From positions 1 through 64,000 of the forward strand of contig CANOCV010000009.1 in NCBI GenBank assembly GCA_947564465.1: a stretch of DNA of 64,000 nucleotides. The letters are read 5' to 3'. The notes below the pieces were generated by a model. That model did not search any database. It was given only the letters and a program-made list of their open reading frames with translations, and was not told the DNA's origin. Below, in pieces: positions 27,895 through 36,196 of this stretch. This DNA is from an uncultured Roseburia sp. Its GTDB lineage: Bacteria > Bacillota > Clostridia > Lachnospirales > Lachnospiraceae. Each line of letters begins with the position of its first letter. Within the stretch, counting starts at the first letter, position 1. Made by a program: the position numbers and the translations under genes.

Positions 27895-29676
27895 ATGATA
27901 CAGGTTTTGGCATCGGTCTATTTTTGCATAACCTTTGCGGGCGCCTGGCTTGCAATGTTTTTTTATCCGAGGTCAGTGCGGACAGAACGCGGAGTGGCGG
28001 GCATTTTTCTGTCATATTTGACGCTGGTTTGCTGGGGGGTAATCCCGGCGGGGATTTTATCGCTGATAAGGATTCCGGTACAGCTTTTTAGTATGGGTAC
28101 GGTTTATCTCTTGACATGTTTGGGTCTGTTTGGCCTGATTTGCAGGAGAGGAAAGCGGCAGAGGTATAAGTGGGAGCTTTATGATATTCTTACGGCGGTT
28201 TTTATGCTTGTGATTGTGCTTGCCATAGCGTTTTGTTATTTTACGCCGGAGCTAAAGCTGCGTTACTGGACAAGTGACGCAGCGGTACATATGACTTATG
28301 CGCTGAATACTTACCGGAACGGCGAGGTGTTCAATATGTATTTTGCACCCCTGTATAATGCGCTGGTGATTGGCGTTTTGTCGCCGTTTTTGACGGACCT
28401 GACGCTTTATAAAGGGTTTATGGTGGCGGATCTTAGCATGTTTTTTCTGGAAGGCGTTATGTTTCTTATTCTGGCTCGTACTTTCCTGAAAAACCGGTGG
28501 ATGAAGGCGCTTGGATTTATAGCGGCAGTGCTGTATCTCCTTGGTTATCCGCTTTATTGCTATACGGATACGTTCCTCTATTGGGGAATCGGCGTCATGC
28601 TGATCGGCTATCTTGTCTATACCGTAAACGGCTACATAGAAGAGAGAGTAGAGAAAAAGGCGGCAGTGTTTATGATGATGGTCGGCTGTGCGGGGTTGAT
28701 TCTTTGCTATGCGTTGTTTGCGCCTGCGGCGTTTTTTTCATTATTTCTGTGTCTGCTTATAAAAGCGAAGCGGGAGGGGAATATTTTTAAAAGAAGCAAT
28801 GTCCTGCTGGCATTAAAGATATTTGCGCTGCCTTGTCTGCTTGGCGTCTACTATTGTTATATTAAGCTGCTGCTTGAAAATGCGGGCGGGATTTCGAAGG
28901 CGATTGCCACAGAGGGGGCAATTTACCGGGAGTGGTATATTGACTTTTTCTGGCTTTTTCCGCTTGCGCTCTTTTTGGCGCTCTATAATATAAAGCGCCG
29001 TAAGTTTAATGTGCGCGCGGTGTTTCTCGGAGTGTTCTTAGTCTATACGGTTGGCATGTTTTTGGCCGCATATTCGAATAGAGTGTCCAGCTATTACTAC
29101 TATAAGCTTTATTATCCTTTGTGGCTGCTGTTTTGGCTTTTGAATGTGGAAGCTCTCGGTCTGCTGTGGAAGAAGATGAGGGAAATTGTCGTCTCGTTTG
29201 CGGTTATATATGCTTCCTTTGCGCTGCTGTGTCTGGGGAGCGTGGAAGATAAAATAAGAGCTAATTCACCTCTGCTTGTGACGGAAAACAGAGGGAATCC
29301 GTTTTTTGCTTTGTATCTGCTGAATAAGCAATACCTGCGCACAGATTGGAAGCAATTTGAGATGCCGAAGGGAATGTTTGGCCTGGTAGAATATGTTGGA
29401 GAACAGGGGGAGGAGCAAATTCCGTTTCTGACGGACATTGATCAGTATGCCTTTTGTTACTGGTATGAGGCGTTGACCGGGCAGAACAGCTTCGACTATT
29501 ACGGCTGGTTTCATCCGTTAGAGGAGCAGGAGGAGTTGTGGGAGAAGAACGGTGTTGACAAGGTGGCTCTCTGGAAAAAGTCCTCCTATTATCAGGAGAA
29601 CCGGAAATATTTCAAGCAGTTTGACAAAGTATTTGAAAACAAAGAGTGTGTAGTAATAGACGTAAATTCCGAGTGA
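27895..29676 (+). CDS. Polytopic membrane protein, putative GT-C enzyme or polymerase
   Basis: About 593 residues with 12-13 hydrophobic segments and a C-terminal soluble part (from about 450). An acidic motif YWTSDAAVHMTYA lies at the end of the third or fourth helix, in the first large outer loop, and the soluble tail contains YWYEALTGQNSFDYYGWF. No named family is recognised; the layout fits GT-C glycosyltransferases and some Wzy-type polymerases. The ATG at 27895 follows GGGAGG at seven bases and is preferred to upstream in-frame ATGs at 27865 and 27880. Confidence 0.7.
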   Translation: MIQVLASVYFCITFAGAWLAMFFYPRSVRTERGVAGIFLSYLTLVCWGVIPAGILSLIRIPVQLFSMGTVYLLTCLGLFGLICRRGKRQRYKWELYDILTAVFMLVIVLAIAFCYFTPELKLRYWTSDAAVHMTYALNTYRNGEVFNMYFAPLYNALVIGVLSPFLTDLTLYKGFMVADLSMFFLEGVMFLILARTFLKNRWMKALGFIAAVLYLLGYPLYCYTDTFLYWGIGVMLIGYLVYTVNGYIEERVEKKAAVFMMMVGCAGLILCYALFAPAAFFSLFLCLLIKAKREGNIFKRSNVLLALKIFALPCLLGVYYCYIKLLLENAGGISKAIATEGAIYREWYIDFFWLFPLALFLALYNIKRRKFNVRAVFLGVFLVYTVGMFLAAYSNRVSSYYYYKLYYPLWLLFWLLNVEALGLLWKKMREIVVSFAVIYASFALLCLGSVEDKIRANSPLLVTENRGNPFFALYLLNKQYLRTDWKQFEMPKGMFGLVEYVGEQGEEQIPFLTDIDQYAFCYWYEALTGQNSFDYYGWFHPLEEQEELWEKNGVDKVALWKKSSYYQENRKYFKQFDKVFENKECVVIDVNSE

Positions 29677-29687
29677 CAGTTGAGACA

Positions 29688-29712
29688 GGTCTGTGCATTT
29701 ACCGCACAGACC
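29688..29712. repeat. Perfect 9-base inverted repeat
   Basis: GGTCTGTGC (29688-29696), seven-base loop, GCACAGACC (29704-29712), in the 81-base gap before the flippase gene. It has no T tract on either side, so it is not a standard terminator. A processing site, operator or transcription attenuator is possible. Confidence 0.5.
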
Positions 29713-29757
29713 GTAAGAAAGTGATTCAGGAGTACAAAAATAGCTGAGGAAAAGGGA

Positions 29758-31020
29758 ATGACAGAATGGATTCGAAAGAAAATTCTTGGAAGAGGAACGA
29801 CTGACAGAAAAAATTTTATCTGGAATATGTTAGGGAGCGGTGTGTTCGCGGCGGTGTCGATGCTGCTGTCCTTTTATGTGATACGGGTCATGGGAGCGGA
29901 TATCGGCGGAATTTTTTCGATTGCGATTACGCTGAGCCAGATGTTTGCCTATATCATGTACTTTGAGATGCGTACATACCAGGTGACGGATGTCAGCCGC
30001 AGGTTTACTTTTGCGCAGTATCACGGGGCGAAGGTGTGGCTTGGCGTCTTAATGATGCTTGTATGTACTTGTTATATGCTGATCAGGGGCTATGATTTGC
30101 AGAAAGCGGGCGTGATACTGCTGATGTGTATTTATCGGCTGATAGATGGGTATGCTGATTTGTATGAGGGAACCTTTCAGCAGGAGGGGCGGCTGGATTT
30201 GACGGGAAAGTCTTTGTTTTTCAGGACGATTTTGTCTGCGGGCGTTTTAGTGATAGCGGTCCAGTTAACGCATCAGATGATGCTGTCTATTTTACTCGCG
30301 GTGGCGGCGGCAGTACTTGGCGTATTTGTGTTTGACGTTGTCGTGCTCCGGGAATTTTATCCGGTTGGCTTTGACTTTTCAAAGGTGGTAAGCGTGCTTT
30401 CCGAATGTTTTGCGATGTTTGCGGGTTCTTTTCTGTGGACTTATATTTTGAGCGCTTCGAGGATTGCGATTGATGCAAATATGGCGAGCAATTACCAGTC
30501 TTATTATCAGACGATTTTTATGCCGGTGTCTGTGATTAACCTGTTTGTTACCTTTATTTTAAAACCGGCGCTCACAACGCTTTCCGAGTCATATAATAAG
30601 GCGCGGATGAAGGAATTTTTCGGACAGGTGATGCGGATTGCGATATGTATTATAGGTCTTACGCTACTGTGTATGGGAGGGGCGTATTTGTTTGGAATAC
30701 CGGTACTCTCCGCCCTGGTAAACTGTGATCTTAGCATGTACCGCAGCGTGCTTGTGCTTTTGATGGCGGCGGGAGGCTTTAACTCGCTCTCCTATTTTAT
30801 GTATTATCTTTTGAGCATAATGCGAAAGCCAAAAAGCATACTGCTTGGCTATGGGACGGCGTCCGTGCTTGCACTCCTGATTTCGTCGCCGATGGTAAAA
30901 AGCGGAGGGATTTTTGGCGCGGCAATGAGCTTTTTTGTGACGGTGGCGTATTTGAGTGTTGTGTTTCTTGTGCTAATTGCGGTGAATATACGTCGCCATT
31001 CAGCCGGGACAGCGGGCTAG
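29758..31020 (+). CDS. MOP-family polysaccharide flippase (Wzx-like)
   Basis: 420 residues with about 12 predicted transmembrane segments, starting with a basic cytoplasmic N-terminus and FIWNMLGSGVFAAVSMLLSF, which is typical of oligosaccharide flippases. These move lipid-linked repeat units to the outer face. Charged residues in early helices (YFEMRTYQVTDVSRRF) fit the family. It is the last gene before a 260-base gap and the rfbB promoter, so it ends the first transcription unit of the glycan locus. Which repeat unit it carries is unknown. Confidence 0.8.
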   Translation: MTEWIRKKILGRGTTDRKNFIWNMLGSGVFAAVSMLLSFYVIRVMGADIGGIFSIAITLSQMFAYIMYFEMRTYQVTDVSRRFTFAQYHGAKVWLGVLMMLVCTCYMLIRGYDLQKAGVILLMCIYRLIDGYADLYEGTFQQEGRLDLTGKSLFFRTILSAGVLVIAVQLTHQMMLSILLAVAAAVLGVFVFDVVVLREFYPVGFDFSKVVSVLSECFAMFAGSFLWTYILSASRIAIDANMASNYQSYYQTIFMPVSVINLFVTFILKPALTTLSESYNKARMKEFFGQVMRIAICIIGLTLLCMGGAYLFGIPVLSALVNCDLSMYRSVLVLLMAAGGFNSLSYFMYYLLSIMRKPKSILLGYGTASVLALLISSPMVKSGGIFGAAMSFFVTVAYLSVVFLVLIAVNIRRHSAGTAG

Positions 31021-31041
31021 TATTGTTATCTGGCAGAGCAC

Positions 31042-31064
31042 AGGCGTTCCGAAGGAGCGTGCCT
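31042..31064 (+). terminator. Hairpin after the flippase gene, weak terminator
   Basis: AGGC-GTTCC (31042-31050), loop GAA, GGAGC (31054-31058), two bulged bases, GCCT (31061-31064). A GC-rich stem 21 bases after the stop but without a T tract. The rest of the gap up to 31175 holds no gene or other clear motif. Confidence 0.35.
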
Positions 31065-31175
31065 TGAGCCGTAATAGAGATTTGGCAGTTAGTTCGGCGG
31101 CGCGTTATCCTCGTCTGCAAAATGATGTTTGCGGTCGCATGGCGTCCGTTGCCTAAATATTAAAGCCGCGGCACG

Positions 31176-31195
31176 ATCAACTTAAAAAAGTTGAT
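31176..31195. promoter_or_regulatory. Palindromic operator candidate over the rfbB -35 box
   Basis: Perfect eight-base inverted repeat ATCAACTT (31176-31183), AAAA, AAGTTGAT (31188-31195). Its right half includes five bases of the -35 hexamer TTGATT at 31191-31196, so a dimeric protein bound here would block RNA polymerase. No matching regulator gene is in the window. Confidence 0.5.
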
Positions 31196-31219
31196 TGTTG
31201 CGCATCTTAATGATATAAT
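31191..31219 (+). promoter_or_regulatory. Sigma-A promoter for rfbB and downstream genes
   Basis: TTGATT (31191-31196), 17-base spacer, TATAAT (31214-31219), 62 bases before the rfbB ATG. Probably drives the long run of genes from rfbB rightwards. Confidence 0.8.
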
Positions 31220-31281
31220 CTGGGTATATATGGTAAAAATACAGATATAAACAATTTTCAGATAGTAAAAGGAGAAATGGT

Positions 31282-32364
31282 ATGAGAACTTATTTGGTGA
31301 CCGGAGGAGCAGGGTTTATAGGCTCTAACTATATTCATTATATGTTCCGCAAATATGGGGATGAGATCCGCATTATTAATGTGGATGTATTGACATATGC
31401 AGGGAATCTGGAGAATTTAAAGGATTTAGAGGACAAGCCGAATTATACCTTCGTGAAAGCGGATATTACGGATAAAGAAGCCATTCGCAAGGTATTCAAG
31501 GAGAATGATATTGACCGCGTGGTGCATTTTGCGGCGGAAAGCCACGTGGACCGCAGCATTAAGAATCCTGAGGTTTTCGTGAATACGAATGTCATGGGAA
31601 CGGCGGTTATGCTTAACTGCGCCAAGGAAGCGTGGGAGCTTCCGGACGGAAGCTTCAAGGAGGGGAAGAAGTTTCTCCATGTGTCTACGGACGAGGTGTA
31701 TGGTTCCCTGGAGGACGACGGCTCTTATTTCTATGAGACAACGCCGTACGCTCCGCACAGCCCGTATTCTGCAAGCAAGGCATCCTCGGATTTCCTTGTA
31801 AAGGCTTATATTGACACCTATCATTTTCCGGCGAATATTACGAATTGTTCCAATAATTACGGGCCGTATCAGTTCCCGGAAAAGCTGATACCTCTGATTA
31901 TCAATAATGCTTTGCAGGGGAAAAAGCTGCCGGTGTACGGTGACGGCAAGAATGTCCGCGACTGGCTGTATGTGGATGACCATGCCAAGGGAATTGATAT
32001 GGTGCAGGAGAAGGGACGTCTTGGCGAGACTTATAATATCGGCGGGCATAATGAGAAACAAAATATAGAAATCATCCATATTATTATAGAGACACTGCTT
32101 GAGATGCTTCCGGAGGGTGATCCGAGAAGAGAACTTGTCAGCACGGATTTGATCACGTACGTGGAGGACCGCAAGGGTCATGACAGACGTTACGCCATTG
32201 CACCGGACAAGATTAAAGCGGAGATTGGCTGGGAGCCGGAGACAATGTTCAAGGAAGGAATTAAAAAGACGATTGCGTGGTTCTTTGAGCATGAGGAGTG
32301 GATGAAAAATGTGACAAGCGGTGACTATCAGAAATATTATGAGGATATGTACAGCAACAAGTAA
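31282..32364 (+). CDS. rfbB: dTDP-glucose 4,6-dehydratase
   Basis: Second step of dTDP-L-rhamnose synthesis: dTDP-glucose to dTDP-4-keto-6-deoxyglucose with bound NAD. 360 residues. The Rossmann motif GGAGFIGSNYI is at about 8-18. HFAAESHVDRSI, STDEVYGSL (with catalytic Asp-Glu) and the Tyr-Lys pair in PYSASKASSD follow. A C-terminal YAIAPDKI block is typical. AAAGGAG precedes the ATG. The following 123-base gap before rfbA contains hairpins. Confidence 0.97.
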   Translation: MRTYLVTGGAGFIGSNYIHYMFRKYGDEIRIINVDVLTYAGNLENLKDLEDKPNYTFVKADITDKEAIRKVFKENDIDRVVHFAAESHVDRSIKNPEVFVNTNVMGTAVMLNCAKEAWELPDGSFKEGKKFLHVSTDEVYGSLEDDGSYFYETTPYAPHSPYSASKASSDFLVKAYIDTYHFPANITNCSNNYGPYQFPEKLIPLIINNALQGKKLPVYGDGKNVRDWLYVDDHAKGIDMVQEKGRLGETYNIGGHNEKQNIEIIHIIIETLLEMLPEGDPRRELVSTDLITYVEDRKGHDRRYAIAPDKIKAEIGWEPETMFKEGIKKTIAWFFEHEEWMKNVTSGDYQKYYEDMYSNK

Positions 32365-32382
32365 ACACGGTGAAACGGCGGT

Positions 32383-32468
32383 AAGGGAGGCGCGGCAAAT
32401 GTCGTACCTTCCTTCTTGCGGGTAGATGGACCTAATGCGGCGGTTGGGGGATAACCGGACCTCTGCAT
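32383..32468 (+). other. Structured gap between rfbB and rfbA
   Basis: Two hairpins occupy most of the 123-base gap. The first is nested: AAGGGAGG (32383-32390) with CCTTCCTT (32407-32414), enclosing CGGC (32393-32396) with GTCG (32401-32404). The second is CGGTT (32441-32445) with AACCG (32453-32457), flanked by ATGC/GCAT. The word GGACCT occurs twice (32428 and 32457). Long for an intra-operon gap; may set the relative level of rfbB and rfbA messages. No known riboswitch pattern. Confidence 0.4.
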
Positions 32469-32487
32469 AAACAAGGAGGAATCAGAT

Positions 32488-33366
32488 ATGAAGGGAATTA
32501 TACTTGCCGGCGGGAGCGGCACACGATTATATCCATTAACGAAAGCAATTTCCAAGCAGATTATGCCGGTATACGATAAGCCGATGATTTATTATCCGTT
32601 ATCGACATTGATGCTTGCCGGAATCCGGGAGGTTTTGATTATTTCCACACCGAGAGATCTTCCGGTGTTTGAGGAGCTGCTCGGCGACGGAAGCCAGCTT
32701 GGTATGCGGTTTGCATATAAGGTTCAGGAGACTCCGAGAGGGCTTGCGGATGCGTTTATTGTCGGAGAGGAATTTATCGGGAAGGATGCGGTGGCGCTTG
32801 TGCTCGGCGACAATATTTTTTACGGGCAGAGCTTTTCAAAGGTACTCCGCCAGGTGGCGGAGCGCACGGAAAAAGAGAGCGGGGCGACGATTTTCGGGTA
32901 TTATGTGCGTGACCCGAGAGAGTACGGCGTTGTCGAGTTTGATGAGAACGGCAAAGCGCTTTCGATTGAGGAGAAGCCACAGAATCCGAAGTCAAACTAT
33001 GCGGTGCCGGGATTATACTTTTATGACAACAGTGTCGTTGAAATTGCTAAAAATGTGAAACCGTCCGCGAGAGGCGAGATTGAGATTACAAGCGTAAATA
33101 ACGCGTATCTGGAGAAAGGGACCTTGTCGGTAGAGACGTTGGGACGCGGATTTGCCTGGCTGGATACGGGAAATCATGACATGCTGCTTGCGGCGGCTGA
33201 TTTTGTGTCTGCGTTCCAGAAGCGTCAGGGTCTGTATATTTCCTGTATTGAGGAAATTGCCTATAAGAGGGGGTTTATTGATAAGGAGCAGCTTGTAAAG
33301 CTGGCGCAGCCGCTTCTTAAGACGGAGTACGGACAGTATTTGATGGAGGTTGCGGAAGGCCTGTAA
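32488..33366 (+). CDS. rfbA: Glucose-1-phosphate thymidylyltransferase
   Basis: First step of the dTDP-L-rhamnose pathway: glucose-1-phosphate plus dTTP to dTDP-glucose. 292 residues, usual length. N-terminal nucleotidyltransferase motif [16 protein letters not shown] with the catalytic Arg, then [26 protein letters not shown] with the metal-binding Asp, EEKPQNPKS and [19 protein letters not shown] precedes the ATG. Followed after 26 bases by rfbC. Confidence 0.97.
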   Translation: MKGIILAGGSGTRLYPLTKAISKQIMPVYDKPMIYYPLSTLMLAGIREVLIISTPRDLPVFEELLGDGSQLGMRFAYKVQETPRGLADAFIVGEEFIGKDAVALVLGDNIFYGQSFSKVLRQVAERTEKESGATIFGYYVRDPREYGVVEFDENGKALSIEEKPQNPKSNYAVPGLYFYDNSVVEIAKNVKPSARGEIEITSVNNAYLEKGTLSVETLGRGFAWLDTGNHDMLLAAADFVSAFQKRQGLYISCIEEIAYKRGFIDKEQLVKLAQPLLKTEYGQYLMEVAEGL

Positions 33367-33392
33367 ATCTTAAGAGAAAAGAGGAAAATGAA

Positions 33393-33980
33393 ATGGGAAA
33401 GATAAAAGTAACTTCGGATTGCGGAGGCATTGAGGGGCTTAAGGTGATTGAGCCGGCTGTGTTAGGCGATGCGCGCGGATATTTTATGGAGACTTATAAC
33501 CGGAATGACTTTACGGAGGCGGGAATTGACTGCGAGTTCGTACAGGACAACCAGTCGGCTTCGAAAAAGGGCGTTTTAAGAGGTCTGCATTTCCAGCTGA
33601 ATTACCCGCAGGACAAGCTTGTGCGCGTGATAAGCGGCGAGGTGTTTGATGTGGCGGTGGATTTGCGCGAGGGTTCAAAGACCTTTGGAAAGTGGTTCGG
33701 AGTCAGGCTCTCGGCGGAGAATAAAAAGCAGTTCTTTATTCCGAAAGGATTTGCGCACGGGTATCTTGTACTCTCGGATTATGCGGAGTTTTGTTACAAG
33801 GTAACGGATTTTTATCATCCGAACGATGAGGGCGGGCTGATTTGGAATGATCCCGATATCGGAATTGATTGGCCGATGCCGGAAGGGGTGAGTGAAAAGG
33901 ATCTGATTTTTTCCGACAAGGACAAGGTATGGCATGGGATTAAGGAATATGCGGCAGATAAAAACAACTGCAGAAAATAA
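33393..33980 (+). CDS. rfbC: dTDP-4-dehydrorhamnose 3,5-epimerase
   Basis: Third step of dTDP-L-rhamnose synthesis. 195 residues of the cupin-like epimerase family: YFMETYNRNDF, the catalytic-His block GVLRGLHFQL, VFDVAVDLREGS, FIPKGFAHGYLVLS (with the second conserved His nearby) and YKVTDFYHPNDEGG with the conserved Tyr. GAGGAAAATGAA lies before the ATG. The order B-A-C with D elsewhere is unusual but complete in the window. The ABC permease gene starts 11 bases after. Confidence 0.95.
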   Translation: MGKIKVTSDCGGIEGLKVIEPAVLGDARGYFMETYNRNDFTEAGIDCEFVQDNQSASKKGVLRGLHFQLNYPQDKLVRVISGEVFDVAVDLREGSKTFGKWFGVRLSAENKKQFFIPKGFAHGYLVLSDYAEFCYKVTDFYHPNDEGGLIWNDPDIGIDWPMPEGVSEKDLIFSDKDKVWHGIKEYAADKNNCRK

Positions 33981-33991
33981 GAGGAATTTGT

Positions 33992-34834
33992 ATGGCGACG
34001 GAGATGAATAGCAGAATAAATCCGGCTGAATTATATCGGGAGCGGAAAATGATTTGGAAGCTGGCGAAAAATGATTTTAAGACGAAGTTCGCAGGCTCTT
34101 ATCTCGGCACAATATGGGCGTTTATACAGCCGGTCGTGACGGTGTTCGTCTACTGGTTTGTCTTTGACAAAGCGCTGAGTGCGGCGGGGCAGCTGACCAG
34201 ATCGGGGATTGAGGCACCGTATGTAATCTGGTTGACCGCAGGCCTTGTCCCGTGGTTCTTTTTTCAGGAAGCCTTAAACGGCGGGACGAATGTATTGTTT
34301 GAGTATAATTATCTTGTGAAAAAGGTGGTTTTTAAAATCAACATTCTTCCGGTAGTGAAGGTGATTTCCGCTCTGTTTGTCCACCTGTTTTTCCTGGCGG
34401 TTGCATTTTTTATCAGTTTGGCATATGGGATTTATCCAGGCTGGTATATACTGCAGATATTCTATTATGCGCTGTGTATGGTGCTGCTGACGCTGGGGCT
34501 GATTTATGCGACAAGCGCGGTGGCGGTGTTTTTTCGGGATATGTCCCAGATTGTCAATATACTGCTGCAGGTTGGCGTGTGGGCCACACCGATTATGTGG
34601 AATATTGATTCGCCGGATATGAGAGAGCGTATACCGTCGGTCGTGATGACGATACTGAAGCTGAATCCGATGTATTATATTGTAAACGGATATCGCGATG
34701 CGTTAATTAATAAGGTCGCGTTTTGGGAAAATCCCGGACTGACGCTGTACTTTTGGATATTTACGGTTGTGGTGTTGTGTCTTGGAACGACCGTCTTTAA
34801 AAAGCTGCGGATTCATTTTGCGGATGTCCTTTAA
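33992..34834 (+). CDS. wzm: ABC-2 polysaccharide exporter permease, Wzm-like
   Basis: Membrane subunit (280 residues) of an ABC-2 exporter that moves completed lipid-linked glycan out of the cell. Cytoplasmic amphipathic N-terminus with KNDFKTKFAGSYLGTIWAFIQP, the family signature before the first helix, then six transmembrane segments, with the RDMSQIVNILLQVGVWATPI motif and LNPMYYIVNGYRD near the end. A GAGGAA site precedes the ATG. Partner of the ATPase gene that starts about 100 bases downstream, behind the second copy of the hairpin leader. Confidence 0.9.
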   Translation: MATEMNSRINPAELYRERKMIWKLAKNDFKTKFAGSYLGTIWAFIQPVVTVFVYWFVFDKALSAAGQLTRSGIEAPYVIWLTAGLVPWFFFQEALNGGTNVLFEYNYLVKKVVFKINILPVVKVISALFVHLFFLAVAFFISLAYGIYPGWYILQIFYYALCMVLLTLGLIYATSAVAVFFRDMSQIVNILLQVGVWATPIMWNIDSPDMRERIPSVVMTILKLNPMYYIVNGYRDALINKVAFWENPGLTLYFWIFTVVVLCLGTTVFKKLRIHFADVL

Positions 34835-34867
34835 GATACACAGGCGGGATGTGCGCAGACAAGATAG

Positions 34868-34926
34868 GGAAGAATAATAGTTACTATGAGCGGCTTCACG
34901 CCGTGAATCGTAATGAATGATAGGAA
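34868..34926 (+). ncRNA. Covarying hairpin leader element, copy 2 (upstream of wzt)
   Basis: Hairpin 34881-34913: outer stem TTACTAT (34881-34887) with ATCGTAA (34907-34913; one T-C mismatch), internal loop GAG/TGA identical to copy 1, inner stem CGGC (34891-34894) with GCCG (34900-34903) and loop TTCAC. Flanks GGGAAGAATAATAG and TGAATGATAGGAA match copy 1 at 2207-2269, and the terminal TAGGAA is the ribosome site of the ATPase gene. Stems are kept by paired base changes, which points to a selected structure rather than chance similarity. Confidence 0.55.
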
Positions 34927-34933
34927 AAGCGAT

Positions 34934-36193
34934 ATGGAATATGCAATTAAAGTAGATCAGGTGGACAAGGTGTATCGTCTGTATGATAAGCCGACGGACC
35001 GCATAAAGGATGCGCTTGGTTTTTCGAGGAAAAAAAGGTTTAAGGAGCACTACGCGTTAAAAAAGGTTAGCTTTGCAGTGGAAAAGGGAGAGTCTATCGG
35101 AATTATAGGGACGAACGGCTCCGGTAAATCCACGATTTTAAAAATTATTACCGGCGTATTAAATCCAACGGCCGGAGAGGTGATTGTAGACGGGCGTATT
35201 TCCGCGCTTTTAGAGCTTGGAGCAGGCTTTAATATGGAATACACCGGAATTGAAAATATCTATTTAAACGGAACAATGTCCGGATTTTCGAAGGAGGAGG
35301 TAGACGAGAGGATGCAGGATATCCTTGAGTTTGCCGATATCGGAGATTTCGTGAATCAGCCGTGTAAGACATATTCTTCAGGAATGTTTGTGCGGCTTGC
35401 ATTTGCGGTGGCAATCAATATTGATCCGGAAATACTGATTGTCGACGAGGCGTTGTCTGTGGGCGACGTATTCTTTCAGGCGAAATGCTATAAAAAATTT
35501 GAAGATTTTAAGAAGATGGGGAAAACGATTATATTCGTCAGCCACGATTTGAACAGCATCAGCAAATATTGTGACCGTGTCATCCTGTTAAACAAAGGGG
35601 ATAAGCTGGCGGAGGGGGAGCCGAAGGAGATGGTGAACCTCTATAAAAAGCTTTTGGTCGGGCTGGCGGACGGCGGAAGGATGGCGAAAGCGGATGAGGA
35701 GCGTGTGGAATCCGGCGTGTGGAAATCGGCTTACCAGATAAATCCGAATGTGGATGAGTATGGAAACGGAGCGGCGGAAATCATAGATTTTGCGGTTTTG
35801 GACGAGGACGGAAACTGCACAAATACGATTATTAAGGGAACCTCCTTTCAGATTAAGTCGAAGGTGCGTTTTTTCTCGCAGGTTTCGAATCCGATTTTTA
35901 CGTTTACCTTTAAAAATATTCAGGGAACGGCGGTGACGGGGACGAATACGATGCTCGAGAGAGTCGACATCGGCGTGGCGCAGCCCGGGGAAGCTTATGT
36001 GGCAACCTTTGAGCAGACTATGTCGCTGCAGGGCGGAGAGTATCTGCTTTCCATCAGCTGTACCGGATATGCGGAGGGGGATTTTACCGTATATCATCGT
36101 CTGTATGATGTGATTAACGTGACTGTTGTATCGGATAAAGATACGGTTGGATTTTATGATATGAATTCAGAGACGAGTATCGAGAGGGTGTAA
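34934..36193 (+). CDS. wzt: ABC exporter ATPase with C-terminal glycan-binding domain, Wzt-like
   Basis: About 419 residues. N-terminal ABC ATPase (about 1-240): Walker A GTNGSGKST, Q-loop, TagH/Wzt-type signature YSSGMFVRLAFAVAI, Walker B ILIVDEALSVGD and H-loop SHDLNSI. The C-terminal 150 residues (from about 270) form a beta-rich Wzt_C-type domain: GAAEIIDFAVLDEDGN, FTFKNIQGTAVTGTNT, GGEYLLSISC. In Gram-negative O-antigen systems this domain recognises the chemically capped end of the finished chain. The ATG at 34934 follows TAGGAA; an ATG at 34913 lies inside the hairpin leader. The capping-enzyme candidate follows after 3 bases. Confidence 0.92.
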   Translation: MEYAIKVDQVDKVYRLYDKPTDRIKDALGFSRKKRFKEHYALKKVSFAVEKGESIGIIGTNGSGKSTILKIITGVLNPTAGEVIVDGRISALLELGAGFNMEYTGIENIYLNGTMSGFSKEEVDERMQDILEFADIGDFVNQPCKTYSSGMFVRLAFAVAINIDPEILIVDEALSVGDVFFQAKCYKKFEDFKKMGKTIIFVSHDLNSISKYCDRVILLNKGDKLAEGEPKEMVNLYKKLLVGLADGGRMAKADEERVESGVWKSAYQINPNVDEYGNGAAEIIDFAVLDEDGNCTNTIIKGTSFQIKSKVRFFSQVSNPIFTFTFKNIQGTAVTGTNTMLERVDIGVAQPGEAYVATFEQTMSLQGGEYLLSISCTGYAEGDFTVYHRLYDVINVTVVSDKDTVGFYDMNSETSIERV

Positions 36194-36196
36194 AGT

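Noticed and set aside
29688..29712. Rho-independent terminator before the flippase gene
   Set aside because: The stem is good but no T tract follows on either strand, so it is recorded only as an inverted repeat.
31426..32292. 288-codon reverse frame opposite rfbB
   Set aside because: Fully overlaps a clear rfbB gene; Arg/Ile/His-rich composition is that of an antisense shadow and no known domain appears.
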